Source: Prunus persica
Taxonomy: Eukaryota; Streptophyta; Magnoliopsida; Rosales; Rosaceae
Direction: 5' to 3'
Length of the DNA stretch: 64,000 nucleotides
NCBI RefSeq assembly: GCF_000346465.2
Contig: NC_034016.1
Coordinates: forward strand, 3,431,391-3,495,390
Shown here: positions 41,100 through 57,194 of the stretch, in pieces
How the letters are laid out: each line of letters begins with the position of its first letter
How positions within the stretch are numbered: position 1 is the stretch's first letter
Position numbers and translations under genes: made by a program
Notes under the pieces: generated by a model
Database searches by the model: none
What the model was told of the DNA's origin: nothing
What the model saw: the letters and a program-made list of their open reading frames with translations, nothing else

Positions 41100-44000
41100 A
41101 CTCGAAGTGCCTACAATGATGCATCCAGACGGAGAAGATAGGACATGTGGAGGCGGGGAATCAATCACTCGTAATGAATTCAATACAGTCATCGAGGGTC
41201 TACATAAGATGATCTTGCACCTGGGAAACTAAGCACGGCCAAACGAAGGCAGAGGAGAAGACCGACATAACGAATGGCAACCCCCATGGTGCCCTCATCA
41301 GGAAGATAATGACATGGAGTCGGAGTAAGAAATTCCTGACGATCACACCCAACCCAATAATCAACGCCAAAAAGACTATTGCATGAAGACTGAAATCCCA
41401 TATTTCAATTGGTACCTACAAGTTAAAGATTTCTTGGATTGGCTTATTGAAGTGGAGGGGTTTTTTGAACTTATGGAAGTCCCCAAGGTGAAAATGGTGA
41501 AGCTAACAACCTTTCGACTCAAAGGAAGTGATGTAGTGTGATGGGATCAAGTATAGAAAAAGCGTCAAAGGCAAGGTAAAGCTCTTGTGCAGACTTGGCG
41601 ATGGATGAATCAATTAATGATGGATAGATTCCTCCAGGCAGACTTTGAGCAATATTTGTACCTCATTTACCACAATCGCATCCAAGGCCAAAGGACGGTG
41701 GCAGAGTATACAACTGAATTTCTGTGCCTCGCCGAATGTAATAGCCTAGATGAAATTGATAGTCAACAAGTGGAAAGGTACATAAATGTGCTTAGACTTT
41801 CCATCCAAGATCGAATTGGGTTGCAGATTTTCCAGACCGTGCAAGAAGTCAATAGCATGACTCTCAAGGTGGAGCTTACGGAGAACTAGAAACGATTGAG
41901 TTCTGACAATTTTTAAAAGAAATCTGATGATTCACCTGTCCTTACAAAAGAAAATGATAAAGAAGTTGCACAGGTTCATGGGAATAATAATACTAATAAA
42001 TAGTAAGGCACAAAGGGAGCAACGAAGGCAGTAGCCGCACTGGGGATAATGGTCATTTTCAGATGCCGAATCCTTATGCAAAACCTTATGGAGATCACTA
42101 TTATCATTGTGGCAAACTGGGCCACAAATTCAACGATTGTCCAAATCGTCGGCAAGTTAACTTAGCTGAAGCAAATGAGGATGACAATGAGGATCATGGT
42201 GTTGATAAAGAGTATGATGGAGATGATTTTGCCTATGAGGAAGGCGACAAAGTAATTAGCCTAGTCTTGCAGCAGGTGTTACTTGCACCAAGACAAGAGG
42301 AAGGGCAACAACATAAGGTCTTTTGATATCTTTGTACCATCAACAACAATGTGTGCAGTTTAATTATTGATGGTCGTAGCTGAGAGAATCTCATATCCAA
42401 GAAAGTAGTGGACTATTTAAAGTTGCCAACAGAGAAGCCTGAATCACTTTATTCCTCGAGATGGGTGAAGATAGACCCTTCAGTTCATGTGACAAAAGTT
42501 TGCAAGGTACTGATGTCCATTGGTAAACATTACAAGTGTGAGGTTCTTTGCGATATTATTAATATGGATGCTAGTCACATTTTGATGGGAAGACCTTGGC
42601 AGTTTGATACAAATGCTACTCATAAGGGACATCATAATGTGGATGTTTTCAATTGGGGCTCTCACAAAATTGCTATGGCTTCCATGAAAGACTCTAGCAA
42701 ACTTGAGAAACCAGTTGCGAATTCCAGTTTTTCACCACGACTAGTAATGAATTTGATTGTTTAGAAGCCGTTAAAGATGCAGAAACAATTTATCCCGTGA
42801 TGATGAAATGCTTGTTAGTTGTCGTACCTGAGAAAGTTGAAATCCCAAACGAAGTGCACAAAATCTTGTGGGCGTAGGAGGAGTTGATTGCTGAAAACCT
42901 ACCCAACTAGCAACCTCCCATAAGGGATATCCAACATCAAATTGATTTGGTGCTTGGAGCAAGTCTTCCCAATCTGCCCAATTACTGCACTAGTACCAAG
43001 GAGAATGACATTCTAAGGGAGAAAATAGAAGAGTTGCTGCAAAAATGGTTTATCCGTGAAAGCATGAGTCCTTGTGAAATCCAAGTATTGCTGGTGCCTA
43101 AGAAAGACAAAACATGGGTTGACAGTAGGGCAATCAACAAAATTACTATCAAATATAGAATTCTAATACCATGGTTGGAAGATATGTTGGATGTGCTTAA
43201 GGGTTCTAAGATGCTTTTGAAGATAGACCTTTGAAGTGGCTACCATCAGATTCGTATCAAGCCGAGTGATAAGTGGAAAACTGCATTTAAAAGCAAGGAT
43301 GACTTGTACGAGTGGATGATGATGCCTTTTGGCTTATCAAATGTACCAAGCACTTTTATGCGCCTTATGAACCAAGTTCTTAGTCTCTCTATTGGTTCTT
43401 TTGTTGTGGTGTGTTTTGATGATATTTTGATTTACAATCGAACCAATGAAGAACATTTGGTGCATTTCAAACAGGTCCTTCGAGTTTTGAAGGAAAACCA
43501 ATTTTTCATCAACTTGAAGAAGTGTAATTTTTGCACCAATAAATTACTCTTCCGGGGTTATGTTGTTGGCGAGGATGGCATTCAGGTGGATGACGAGAAG
43601 GTGCGAGCTATTAGTGACTGGCCTACCCCGAGAACAATAAGAGAGTTATGAAGCTTTCATGGGCTGGCTACCTTTTATCGAAGGTTTGTTCGTGATTTTA
43701 ACACTATTACCGCACTCATCACTGAGTGTTTGAAGCAGGGAAAGTTTCAATGGGGTGATGAACAAGAGAAGAGTTTCACCCTCATTAAGAATAAGTTGTG
43801 CACTGCCCCAGTCCTAGCCCTTCCTAACTTTGAGAAGATATTTCAGGTTGGATGTGATGCAAGTGGGGTGGGAGTAGATGTTGTTTTGTCCCAAGAGAAG
43901 AAACTAATGACCTTTTTTTAGTGAGAAACTTAATGAAGCTCACCAAAAATGGAGTACTTGTGAGCAGGAATTTTATGCAATGTTTTGTGCTTTGAAAGAG

Positions 44001-45623
44001 TGGGAGCACTACTTGGTGCATCTTGAATTTTTTCTATATACAGATCACCAGGCCCTGAAGTTCCTCAATAGTCAAAAATCTATGTGCAAGATGCATAAAA
44101 GGTGGAGTTCCTTCTTGTAGAAATTCCCTATTGTGATCAAACATAAATACATGTACCTTTAACAGCGTTGCGGATGCCTTGCGACGAAGAGCAAACATGC
44201 TAGTTACCATGGCTCAGGAGGTTGTGGGATTTGAGTTTGTGAAGGAGTTGTATGAAGCTGATGAAGACTTTAGGGAGATTCGGTCTAAGTGTGTTCGCAA
44301 CCAACTTGTTACATATTTTCACCACACTGATGGTTATTTGTTTAAGGGCAAAAAAATCTGCATTTTTTAGACATTCTTTAGGGAGAAGCTAATTCGAGAC
44401 ATATATGGAGGCGGTTTGAGTGGACACTTGGGATGACACAAAATGATTGCCAACATGGAGGAACGATATTATTAGCCACAAATGAAAAAAGACGTGGGAA
44501 AGATCGTGCACAAGTGTTACACTTGTCAGGTGTCTAAGGGTCAGTCTCAAAACAATGGTCTTTACATGCCTTTGCCTATGCCTAATGATATTTGGCATGA
44601 CCTTTCCATGGATCTTGTGTTGGGACTCCTCAGCCCACAAAATGGGGTAAATTAAGTTTTTGTTGTTGTTGACAGGTTCTCTAAGATAAAGCACTTCTTC
44701 ACATGCAAAAAGACGAATGATGCTACTAGCATAGCCAAACTGTTTTTTAGGGAGGTTGTTCGTTTGCATGGCATGCCCAAATCTATCACCTCTGATCGTG
44801 ACACCAAGTTTCTCAATCACTTATGGGTTACTTTGTGGAAAATATTTGGAATCGCCCTTAATCGCAACAGTACAGCACATCCCCAAACTGATGTTCAGAT
44901 CGAAGTTACCACTTTGGGCAAATTGATCCGCAACATCCGTGGAGACAAACCCAAATAATGGGAAAAAGCATTGCCGCAAGTGGAGTTTTCTTATAACAGC
45001 AATGTTCACAGTTTCATAGGAAAATCACCTTTCACTTTGGTTTACACTTCGGTTCCTAACCATGTGATTGATTTAGTGAAGCTGTCCAAGCCTATTGCGT
45101 AAGTACTACAGCTGAGCATATGGCAGAAAATGTCCAGGCCGTGAAGAATGAGGTCAAGGAAAGGTTGGAGAAAACCAATGCTAAATACAAAGCCGCCACA
45201 GACAAACATAGGCGAGTCAAGGTGTTTAATGAAGGCGACTTTATCATGGTCTATCTAAAGAATGAGAGGTTTCCAATGGGTACTTATCGCAAGTTGCAGC
45301 CCCATAAATATGGTCCCTCCAAGATTCTAAAGAAGATCAACGACAATGCTTATGTTGTGGACTTGCCCCATTCCATGGAGATTTCAAGCAGTTTCAATGT
45401 TGCTGACCTGTATGCATTCCATGAAGATGATCTGCTCTATCTTGAAGATAACTCGAGGTCGAGTTCTTCCAAAGTAGAAGGGACTGATGCAGAACACATG
45501 GCCGAGTTGATCGAGGAATGGCTAGACATGCGTGCACGTCATCATTGCAGCAAAGCCCAATCTGTGCAAGTTTGGGCCCCGAGCTCAGAATCATGCCATG
45601 ACCTATCGTTTCGAAGAGAATAG
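41100..45623 (+). pseudogene. CRM-like Gag-Pol pseudogene
   Basis: Gag fragments occupy about 41290-42325, with a CCHC knuckle reading YYHCGKLGHKFNDC, so the first Cys is lost. A protease remnant follows (LIIDGRS then TGA). RT is at about 42990-43650 ([16 protein letters not shown], catalytic FDDILIY, a TGA at KIDL-stop-SGYHQI). RNase H is at about 43700-44200. Integrase is at about 44470-45100, with Asp in SMDLVLG, Asp in TSDRDTKF and Glu in QIEVTT. The C-terminal part (45120-45623) has [20 protein letters not shown] and [16 protein letters not shown]. At least eight stops or shifts are visible. The final 46 codons overlap the 3' LTR. Confidence 0.85.
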
Positions 45624-46019
45624 AGTGACAAGTGCAAATCACTGCTATGCTGTCACATATAAGATATTTTAGCCAAATTCTATCGTTTACTTTGACTTTT
45701 CAGCGTTTAAAGTTTTTAGAATATTTTGGGAAACTTTTATTATTTTCCTTTATTTATTTATTTATTTTTTCTAATTAGCTTTCCTAACAAGTTTAGGGTT
45801 TCTCATTGGCTTTTCAAGCAAGTCTAGGGTTTCTCATTAGCTTTCCAAGCAAGTCTAGGGTATCTCTTGTATAAAAGGAATGCGTTGGAGCATCCTGAAT
45901 TTTTCATCTTATTTTCAATCAATATATTTGAGGTTTACTCAATTTCCCTGATGTATTCCGAAGTGTTACTTGTAGGGTTATCGTTCGATCTCCCTATTCC
46001 CCTATATCTCGATGCGTCA
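45485..46019 (+). repeat. CRM-like 3' LTR
   Basis: It pairs with 40574-41073. It is longer because of a third copy of the aagtctagggtttctcatt-type unit and a tttatttatttattt insertion near 45750. Its first 139 bases are coding for the end of pol. Confidence 0.85.
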
Positions 46020-46627
46020 TTGTTTCTGATTCACAAAGCTGCTCAGCCATGGAAACTAACTCAACTGACTTCAAGATGTGTGAATGCAAACCCAACTGAC
46101 TTCAGTTCTTACCTAAGTTGGACCTTTCAAAATATGTTTCTTTCTCTTCTCCTCTTCTATAAAAAAATAAATAAAAAATAAAAAAAATAAATAAATAAAT
46201 AAAAAGTTTCTTTCATTGTGCAAATTGCAATGCTATATATACTTGCAAGCCATACAGAAAATCCAAAATAAAAACGAAATTGCAATTTTTTCAATCAAAT
46301 AATTTTACTTCCGTCACAAAGAAACTGTTCATCATTGTTGTCAATAAATTCACATAAATTAATTGCCTTGCCACTGACTTTAAAAGATCGGACAGCTGTG
46401 CACTAAGTTGTTATGCAACTTCACTTTGTGACTGGCTTTATCCTCCTTGGGTTCTACTAAACTAAACTAGTTCATTGGAACTTGGTTTCCAAAATTTAGT
46501 TGAACTGTTAAAGCCACTCATTCCCCTTCGTTCCATCAATCTTCTTGCTATAAGATCAGCATCTACAATAAGTTTTTTTTCGCATCTACATTTTGATAAT
46601 TATTCCAAAACAGGAGAGCAGTACCCC
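46020..46627 (+). other. 5' flank of the NLR gene
   Basis: After the target duplicate of the CRM-like element comes AT-rich DNA with an A/T simple repeat (46162-46206) and ctatatatacttgc near 46231 as a possible TATA box. The frame of the NLR is open upstream to about 46475 but has no ATG before 46628, so this part is taken as leader. Confidence 0.45.
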
Positions 46628-50281
<3,654 letters not shown>

Positions 50282-51079
50282 TAAGCCAAAGAAACGGACA
50301 CATTTGGTTGCAGCAGCTGTGGTATCATTCTGGGGGAAAATTATGCAGCATCCTGCAATTGAAATAGACAATTGGTGGACTAGAACTGTGCTTTGATTAA
50401 CATTTTTAGGTTTGTCTTTTTTGTTTTTTTCTTTGTTCTTTGATTTTTGTTTTCCTTGGAGCAAATAATAAGACTTGCGCACCGCAAGTCGGCTCACTTG
50501 TCTTCAATAATTTGACTCTTCATGTGCATAAACTTCCTGTTTTATGTTTGGTTTTGTATCTGTTGCATCCATTATTTCATACCGACTCCATGCCGAAAGA
50601 AAGACGAGACTAATCATTGGGATTCGATTGGATTGTACTGGATTACATATTTGGTGCTCCACAAGATTATAAGTGGTTGGATTATGCTAAATATATTATT
50701 TTGATTTTGATTTTTAATAAAAATAAATAAATTAGGTACATGTTAAGGTTTTTATATTAAAAACAAAATTTTTGTAATAAAATAAAAAACAATATAATTT
50801 TGCAATAAAATATATATAAAAAGTCATCTTCTTTTATATTTTTGGTCAAAAATAAAAAGTCATCTAATAAATTCCAAATCCACAAAACTATGAATTCCAA
50901 ATATAAACTATAAATGCATAATATATTTTTATATCCATGAGAATGATTTTACGAATGATTTTATGAAAATAGTGAAACATGGCTAGTACTAATATCTGAA
51001 AATACAACGAAAAAAGAAACGGTCATATTATAATTGAGATTTATTTTATATTTTATTTAGAGTTGTACTTCCTTATAAA
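50282..51079. other. 3' flank of the NLR gene, AT-rich
   Basis: No gene. Possible polyadenylation context aataataag at about 50465 and aataaaaataaataaa near 50717. The rest is AT-rich down to the hAT target duplicate cttataaa at 51072-51079. Confidence 0.45.
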
Positions 51080-54000
51080 CAGTGGCGGATCCATATGGGG
51101 GCAAGAGGGGTTAATTGACCCCCGCAAGCCTGGAATCCACCATAGGAGGCCAAGAACTTGACCCCTGCAAATGCCTAGCGCTTCAATTTGTTTTTTTTCT
51201 TTCCCTAATGTCAAAACGACGTGTTCCACTTAAATGTTTTTTTTTAAAAAAAAAAAAACCTGGCCAAAATGACATCATTTTGGCTCAGGTTTTAAAAATT
51301 ATAAATAAATAAAAACCACAGGCAACAGCTGCTGCTCGATAAAGCATATTGGGGGATGGGTTTTTAACTCAATCCTCTCATTCAAACCCTAAATCCCCAA
51401 CCCCAACCCCTAATTCTACTCAACCTTCACTCAATCCAATGGCCTTCCCATGTGAATCATCCTCCGCGTCGGCGACCTCCTCATCCAATGGCTGCAGCAA
51501 ACCCCAAATTAAATTTGGTTTGAAATTTGCTCTCAAAATTGCAAGTATGTTATCCTATTTCCTAATCTTTTTATGCTTTGATGAGATTGATTAATATGTT
51601 GATTAGTTGGAATGAATTAGAGTTTTTAATTAATTAAAATATGTTAGTTTGTATGTTTTAATATGATGGATTTCATCCCTCAAATTGAAATTATGTTATT
51701 CTAATTTCTAATCTCTTTATTATGCTTTAATTGATTAATAAAGATTCTTGTACATTTTTGTCGTCGTTGTTGATTGTATTTGTTTGGAGTTTTTTATTAG
51801 TTTGGTTAGTTAGAATAAATCTTGGCAATTTGGATTATTAATTAGTTTGTATGTTTTTTGAATAGAAAGTTATGGAATGATACATTAAGAGAAAGTTCTC
51901 ATCAACTACTTCTAGTTCGGATAATGTGGGTAGTTCGAACGCAAGAGATGTGGGTATTTCAAGATATGTGGGTAGTTCAAAAGAAAGTAAGTTGCAAGAT
52001 CTTATGAATAATCTTCTTGCAGACCTTGGACTTCGACCTCAATTGTTGGATTATGATCCTAACATTTAAGACAAAGTTCGAAGAGCATATCTACAAAAGG
52101 GTCCCTGTCAACTTAAGAATCACACATGTCCACAAATCAATCTTTCAGGGTATGATCGACGTTTTAATGTTAAGTGGTTTGATGAGTTTGACTGATTGGA
52201 GTACAATATAAGTAAAGATGCTGCATTTTGCTTTTATTGTTATCTCTTCAAATCCAATTTCAAAATTGGTCAAGGGTGTAGCGATGCCTTCACAGAGATG
52301 AGTTTTATAAATTGGAAGAAGAAAGAAAGAATTAGGAATCATATTGGAGGTGTTGGAAGTGTTCATAATCAATCTAGACAATATTGTGTAGATCTTATGA
52401 ATCAAAAGCAACACATCCAAACAGTTTTGGGCAAGCAATCAAACCAAGTTCGTATTGATTATCATATTTGCTTCACAGCTTCTCTTGATTGCGTGAGATT
52501 TTTGTTGAAGCAAGGTCTTCCTTTTCGTGGCCATGATTAGAGTGACACTTCAAACAACAGGGGGAATTATTTAGAGCTCTTACAATTTCTTGCTGATCAT
52601 GATGAGAAAGTTAAGCCCGTTATGTTAGATAATGCTTCAGGGAATTTCAAGCTAATAGCTCCAACAATTCAAAAGGATCTGGTGAATGATTGTGCCACTG
52701 AAACTATTAAGAAAATCATTAAGGATGCGGATGGTGCATTCTTTTCTTTATTAGTTGATGAATCGCGTGATGTGTCAATAAAAGAATAGATGGCGGTGGT
52801 GTTTCGTTATGTGGACAAAAGTGGGGATGTAATTGAAAGGTTTATGGGCATTCAACATATTAGTGACACTACATCAAACTGGCTAAAGGAGGCTATTGAC
52901 ACATTGTTTTCAAGAGAGGAATTGAGCATTTCTATGCTAAAAGGACAATGATATGATGGAGCTAGTAATAAAAAAAGGTGAGTTCAATGGTCTTAAAACA
53001 CAGATTTTGAGAGAAAATCCTTGTGCCTATTGTATTCATTGTTTTGCACATCAACTTCAATTAGCTCTCGTGGCCGTGACAAAGGGAAATGTTGATGTTG
53101 CCACTTTCTTCACATCTTGCAATAGCTTGGTTAATATTGTTGGAGTATCGTGTAAGCATCGTGACATGCTTAGTGATCAACTACAAAATGATATTATGGA
53201 AGCTCTTGAAAAAGATGCTCTTCCAACTAGGCAAAGCTTAAATCAAGAAACTTGTCTCAAGCATCCTGGTGATACACATTGGAACTCACATTATGGTACA
53301 TTACTTAGTATCCTTTCCATGTTCAAATCTGTGGTGAAAGTGTTTAAATTGATTATTAAGGTTGGCTCCACTGATAATATAGGTGAAGCAAATAGATCAT
53401 TAAGAGATATACAATCTTCTGAGTTTGTATTTCACCTATTTTTCATGAGATCTATATTGGGAGCCACAAATGATTTGTCACAAGCATTACAAAGGAAAAA
53501 CCAAGATATTGGGAATGTAATGACTTTAGTCAAAGATTGCAGGGACCAAAGATTGTGGCAAACATGATATTGAGGTTCCAAACATGGATGATGCATATGT
53601 AGCTCAATGGAGATCACATTGGAGAGCTCCTAGAATAACACACCTCCATTATTATCGTGTGGATATCTTTATTCAAATCATTGAGTGGCAACTTGTGGAA
53701 TTAAATCATCGCTTTAGTAAGGTAAATATTGAGTTACTTCTTTGTTTGGCATGTTTAAGTCCGAATGATTCATTCATAACTTTTGACAAACAAAAGCTAC
53801 TTCGTTTTGCTTAATTTTATCCTCAAGATTTTACTCCCCGAGACCTCTTGGCACTTGAAGATCAACTTGGGATTTATATTCATCATATGTGTACAAGGAG
53901 CGATTTTTCTCAATTGAAAAGGATTGGTAGCCTTGCAAAAAAAATGGTGGAGAAAGGGTTGCATATTATCCTTAACTTTATCGGTTGCAACAGCTTCTAT

Positions 54001-54306
54001 GGAGAGAGCATTTTCTGCTATGAATATTGTGAAAGGTCCACTTTGCAACTGAATGGGATATCAATGGTTGAGTGATAACTTACTTGTTTATATTGAGAAA
54101 GATGTGTTTGTTTGTATAGATAATGACTCTATAATGCAACATTTTCAGAATATGAAAACTCGTCATGGACAATTGTAATGTGATTTTTTCTATTATTTAA
54201 GAATTATAATATTATCATTTCATTTGTTTTGGTCCTATTTTGTATAGAATTTTTTTTACCTTTTAGACGTTGATCCTTGCAAGGAAAATTCCTGGATCCG
54301 CCACTG
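51080..54306 (+). mobile_element. hAT transposon, decayed
   Basis: The terminal inverted repeats cagtggcggatccatatggg (left) and cctggatccgccactg (right) match the CAGTGGCGGA-type hAT end. The left flank cttataaa would be the 8 bp target duplicate. The right flank reads cttat and then jumps into a repeat of the element's own 3' end, so the second duplicate is incomplete in this assembly. Inside is a DUF4371/hAT-dimerisation-type transposase pseudogene. A short 5' leader region (51345-51595) is partly open but unrecognised. Confidence 0.85.
51900..54178 (+). pseudogene. hAT transposase pseudogene (TTF zinc finger / DUF4371 type)
   Basis: In order: DLGLRPQLLDYDPNI, a TTF-type finger region (GYDRRFNVKWFDEFD then TGA, AAFCFYCYLFKSNFK), the DUF4371-like core (FLLKQGLPFRGHD, LVDESRDVSIKE, CIHCFAHQLQLALVAV, GDTHWNSHYGTLLS, FVFHLFFMRSILGATNDLS) and the C-terminal dimerisation motif (about 53980-54178, ERAFSAMNIVKG and QHFQNMKTRHGQL then TAA). 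At least six stops or shifts break it (for example 52191, 52538, 52787, 52948, 53565). In an intact element this protein binds the ends and excises the transposon in the nucleus. Confidence 0.85.
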
Positions 54307-54424
54307 CTTATCGTCATGGACAATTGTAATGTGATTTTTTCTATTATTTAAGAATTATAATATTATCATTTCATTTGTTTTGGTCCTATTTTGTATAGAA
54401 TTTTTTTTACCTTTTAGACGTTGA
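54161..54424. repeat. 113 bp direct repeat of the hAT 3' end beside the gap
   Basis: 54161-54273 and 54312-54424 are identical by eye. The second copy starts five bases after the hAT right terminus and runs into the N block. This is more likely an assembly overlap than a biological duplication. Confidence 0.85.
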
Positions 54425-54524
54425 NNNNNNNNNNNNNNNNNNNNNNNNNNNNNNNNNNNNNNNNNNNNNNNNNNNNNNNNNNNNNNNNNNNNNNNNNNNN
54501 NNNNNNNNNNNNNNNNNNNNNNNN
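54425..54524. other. Scaffold gap, 100 N
   Basis: Exactly 100 N, the usual placeholder for a gap of unknown length. Confidence 0.99.
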
Positions 54525-54694
54525 GTTTTTTTTTTTTTTTTAAAAAATAAAAATTTCCCTTTCCTTTTGTTGGGGCCCTTTTTGGAAAAAATTTTTTTTT
54601 CCCTTTTGGGGGGGGCCCCCCCCAGGAAAAATCCCGGGCCCCCCCCCCCTTAAAAAAACATTAAAAAGGGGTTTTTAAAATTTTTATTTTTTCC

Positions 54695-54734
<40 letters not shown>

Positions 54735-54760
54735 CTCCCTCTTTTTATTTATTTATTTTA
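54525..54760. other. Low-quality sequence after the gap
   Basis: Homopolymer-smeared sequence (long T, G and C runs, about 35 C at 54697-54731). It can be aligned as a corrupted version of the hAT 3' end: ttttgttggggcccttttt for ttttgttttggtcctattt, then aggaaaaatcccgggcccc for aggaaaattcctggatccg. It should not be annotated as biology. Confidence 0.75.
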
Positions 54761-55103
54761 TTTTTAGAGTTCATGTACTCCAAATGCATTTTATACCTGT
54801 TTATGTATCTGAAGAACGAAAAACCTTTTTTTGGTGAAAACGTAACTGAATGTGCCATAATTTTATTAGTTCTATTTTATAATATATGTAAAATTGGATG
54901 GTATTAAAATTAGATGATAAAACATGGATTTTGAAAAATTAAAGTGACATTTCTCATAATTTTCTTGAAGGTAATAGAATGAAACTGAGGTATAAGTTTC
55001 GATGACATTTATACAAAAATCCTTTTTAGTTTTGAGCAATAAGGGTGGTGGTTTATTTTATTGTTAGAGTTCATATACTCCAAATGCATCTTACACTTGT
55101 TTA
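54761..55103. repeat. Direct duplication of host flank, about 300 bp apart
   Basis: agagttcatgtactccaaat (near 54767) recurs as agagttcatatactccaaat (near 55066). The downstream part of the unit (gtatctgaagaacga, gtaactgaatgtgcc) recurs after the inserted element at about 56122-56180. So a 300 bp or so tandem duplication was split by the element at 55104. No gene is seen. Confidence 0.7.
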
Positions 55104-56113
55104 TAGGGCTTGTCAATGGGCCGGGCTGGGCTAGCCCGGCCCAAATTTAATGGGCTTGGGCCAGGCCGGGCTGGATTTTAAAGAGGAGAGAGAAAATATC
55201 AGGCCTAGGGGAGCCGAATTTTTTTAGAAAATTCAAAGTCCAAGCTCGACCCATGAGCCGGGCTTGAGAAAGTCCATCGGCCCGGGCCGGGCTAAGCCCA
55301 ACAGGTCAGGCCTAAACGGGCCCTACTTCATTTTAAAAAAAATCATAAACTTAATCATAAGGGCATTTTAGTCCAAATTTGAGATTAAACTCACTTAATT
55401 CTAATATTTTCACATCAAACCAAACTCATAAACACACCCAATAAAGTCATACAACTTATAAGATTTTTCACAAAAATAATAAAACCAAGTATTATTTTTG
55501 AGGTTATTACATAATTAGATCGTAATACGTTTTAAGAAATAATTTTAAAAAATAATAAGTATCAAAAAAATATTGTTTTAAAGGATGGTATGAATAAAAA
55601 TGCAAATATTTGGTGATGTGTTCAAGAAAAGCATGATTATATTTGGTAGTACGATTATGTTTCGTGATATGATTATATTTGTTGATGTGATATGTTGTTC
55701 ATCTTATTTATACATATATATAATTGTTGAATTAATAATTGACACAAATTAATGTGCTAATAATCCAATTATAAACTAGGAATGAGTAAAGAAAAGTAAA
55801 TGAAATGAACAAATTATATATGTGATTTAAGTGAAATAATCCTAAAACTAAACTCTTATTTGTATATAATTATATATGTATGCGAGCCTAATAGGCCGGG
55901 CTTTTGTGGGCGGGCTGGGCGGGGCTTTCTTGAGCTTAATCGAGTCGGGCCTATGGGCGGGATCGGGCTTTAGACACCCAAATCCAAACCTAGCCCGACC
56001 CAAGAAGGACCGGGCCATCTCAAAGCCCATAATGGGCCGGGTGGGGTTTTTTTTTGGTGGGCCGGACGGGCCCTCATCGGCCCATGAGCCCGCGGGCCAA
56101 ATGATGACGCCTA
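55104..56113. mobile_element. hAT-type non-autonomous element, 1010 bp
   Basis: The ends tagggcttgtcaatgggccg and (reverse complement of the right end) taggcgtcatcatttggccc are imperfect inverted repeats. The flanks cttgttta (55096-55103) and cttattta (56114-56121) form an 8 bp target duplication with one mismatch. GC-rich subterminal arms rich in gggccgggc and cggcccg surround an AT-rich core (55320-55870). There is no coding capacity. Confidence 0.82.
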
Positions 56114-56121
56114 CTTATTTA

Positions 56122-57194
56122 TGTATTTGAAGAACGATTTTTTTTTTTTTGAGGGAAAATGTAACTGAACGTGCCCTAATTTATCAGTTCCATTGACTAA
56201 CGTGCCCTAAGAAGAAGCACAAACCCACCACCATGAAACCATGACCACCAAAACCTATGCCACCTCCACCCAATCCCCGACTTACAAATAAAAAACCATA
56301 TCCCCATTTATGGGCGAGAGCATGGAACCACGGTTCTCCTGATTGGCATAACCACCGCCAAACACATGAACACCGACATGGAGAATCACATCTGTCCAGA
56401 TCTAGCCTTGCGCCTTTGTTTGTGGTCAACTACAGAGTGCCCAAGCTTTGTGGCCTTTGTGGATCGGTCCAGAGGTGAGTGCTGAACTGTTGGGTATGGT
56501 GAGTATACTGTATATTCCCTTGCGCGGCACAACCCCACACCATTCGGCATCAACCAAGCCATACCCCCCTCTTTCCCAGCACACCCCAAAAACTGAAACT
56601 TTGATTTTTTTTCTTATCTTCTGTTTTTGGTTGTGTGAGTTGTGTGAGAGGGAGAGGAGAGAAAGAGAGCATGTGGTTGTGTGAGTTGTGGATTAGGTGG
56701 GGTTGGGGACGGAGTAGTGGTGGTGAGGGTGGCTTTGGGTTAGGTGGTAGTTTTGGTCTGTAAAGTTGGGGGAGGAGAAGGGAACGAAGAGATTTTTCAT
56801 TTTTTTAGATCTCATCTTCTGAATTAAAATTTTAAATTTTAAATAATATTATTATTTAATCCTCTCTTTTTTCACACAAATAAAAAAAAGGTCTCATCTG
56901 ATTATTATTATTATTATTATTATTATTATTTTTTATCAAAACTCATCTGATTATTTAAAAAGAAGACTTAAAAGTTAAAATAGTCCCTGTGTTTTATCAC
57001 GTTGGCCAATTTAATCCCTGTATTTTTAATTTGACTAATTTAATCTCTGTGTTTAGAACCGTTAGCCAATGTGATCCAATCCGTTTAATTTATGTTAAAA
57101 AAAATATTAAAATTTTTTAAATATTAATAAAAAGTAGATATATTTGAATTCAATTTAAAAATAGATAATTAAATCAGATCTAAAATGTTGTTCT
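56122..57194. other. Unassigned region with microsatellite
   Basis: No supportable gene. The CCACC-rich stretch at 56220-56280 gives short open frames on both strands but no family. A TTG/GAG-rich stretch lies at 56630-56790 and an (ATT)n run of about 10 units at 56900-56930. The segment aatagtccctgtgttttatc (about 56980) resembles plant transposon termini, but no partner was found. Confidence 0.4.

Larger units (their letters stand above)
40574..46019 (+). mobile_element. CRM-like Ty3/gypsy retrotransposon, decayed
   Basis: LTRs 40574-41073 (500 bp) and 45485-46019 (535 bp) begin TGAT and end TGCGTCA, flanked by the perfect 5 bp duplication ttgtt (40569-40573, 46020-46024). The PBS tggtattagagc follows the 5' LTR (one mismatch to the initiator tRNA-Met complement). 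The polypurine-like aaagtagaaggga precedes the 3' LTR. The pol order is protease, RT, RNase H, integrase. The last ORF runs 139 bases into the 3' LTR, as reported for CRM chromoviruses. Many stops and frame changes make it inactive. Confidence 0.85.

Noticed and set aside
46475..46627. Longer start for the NLR, 51 codons upstream
   Set aside because: The frame is open, but the first codon is TTG and no ATG occurs before 46628. Plant initiation at ATG 46628 with G at +4 is more likely.
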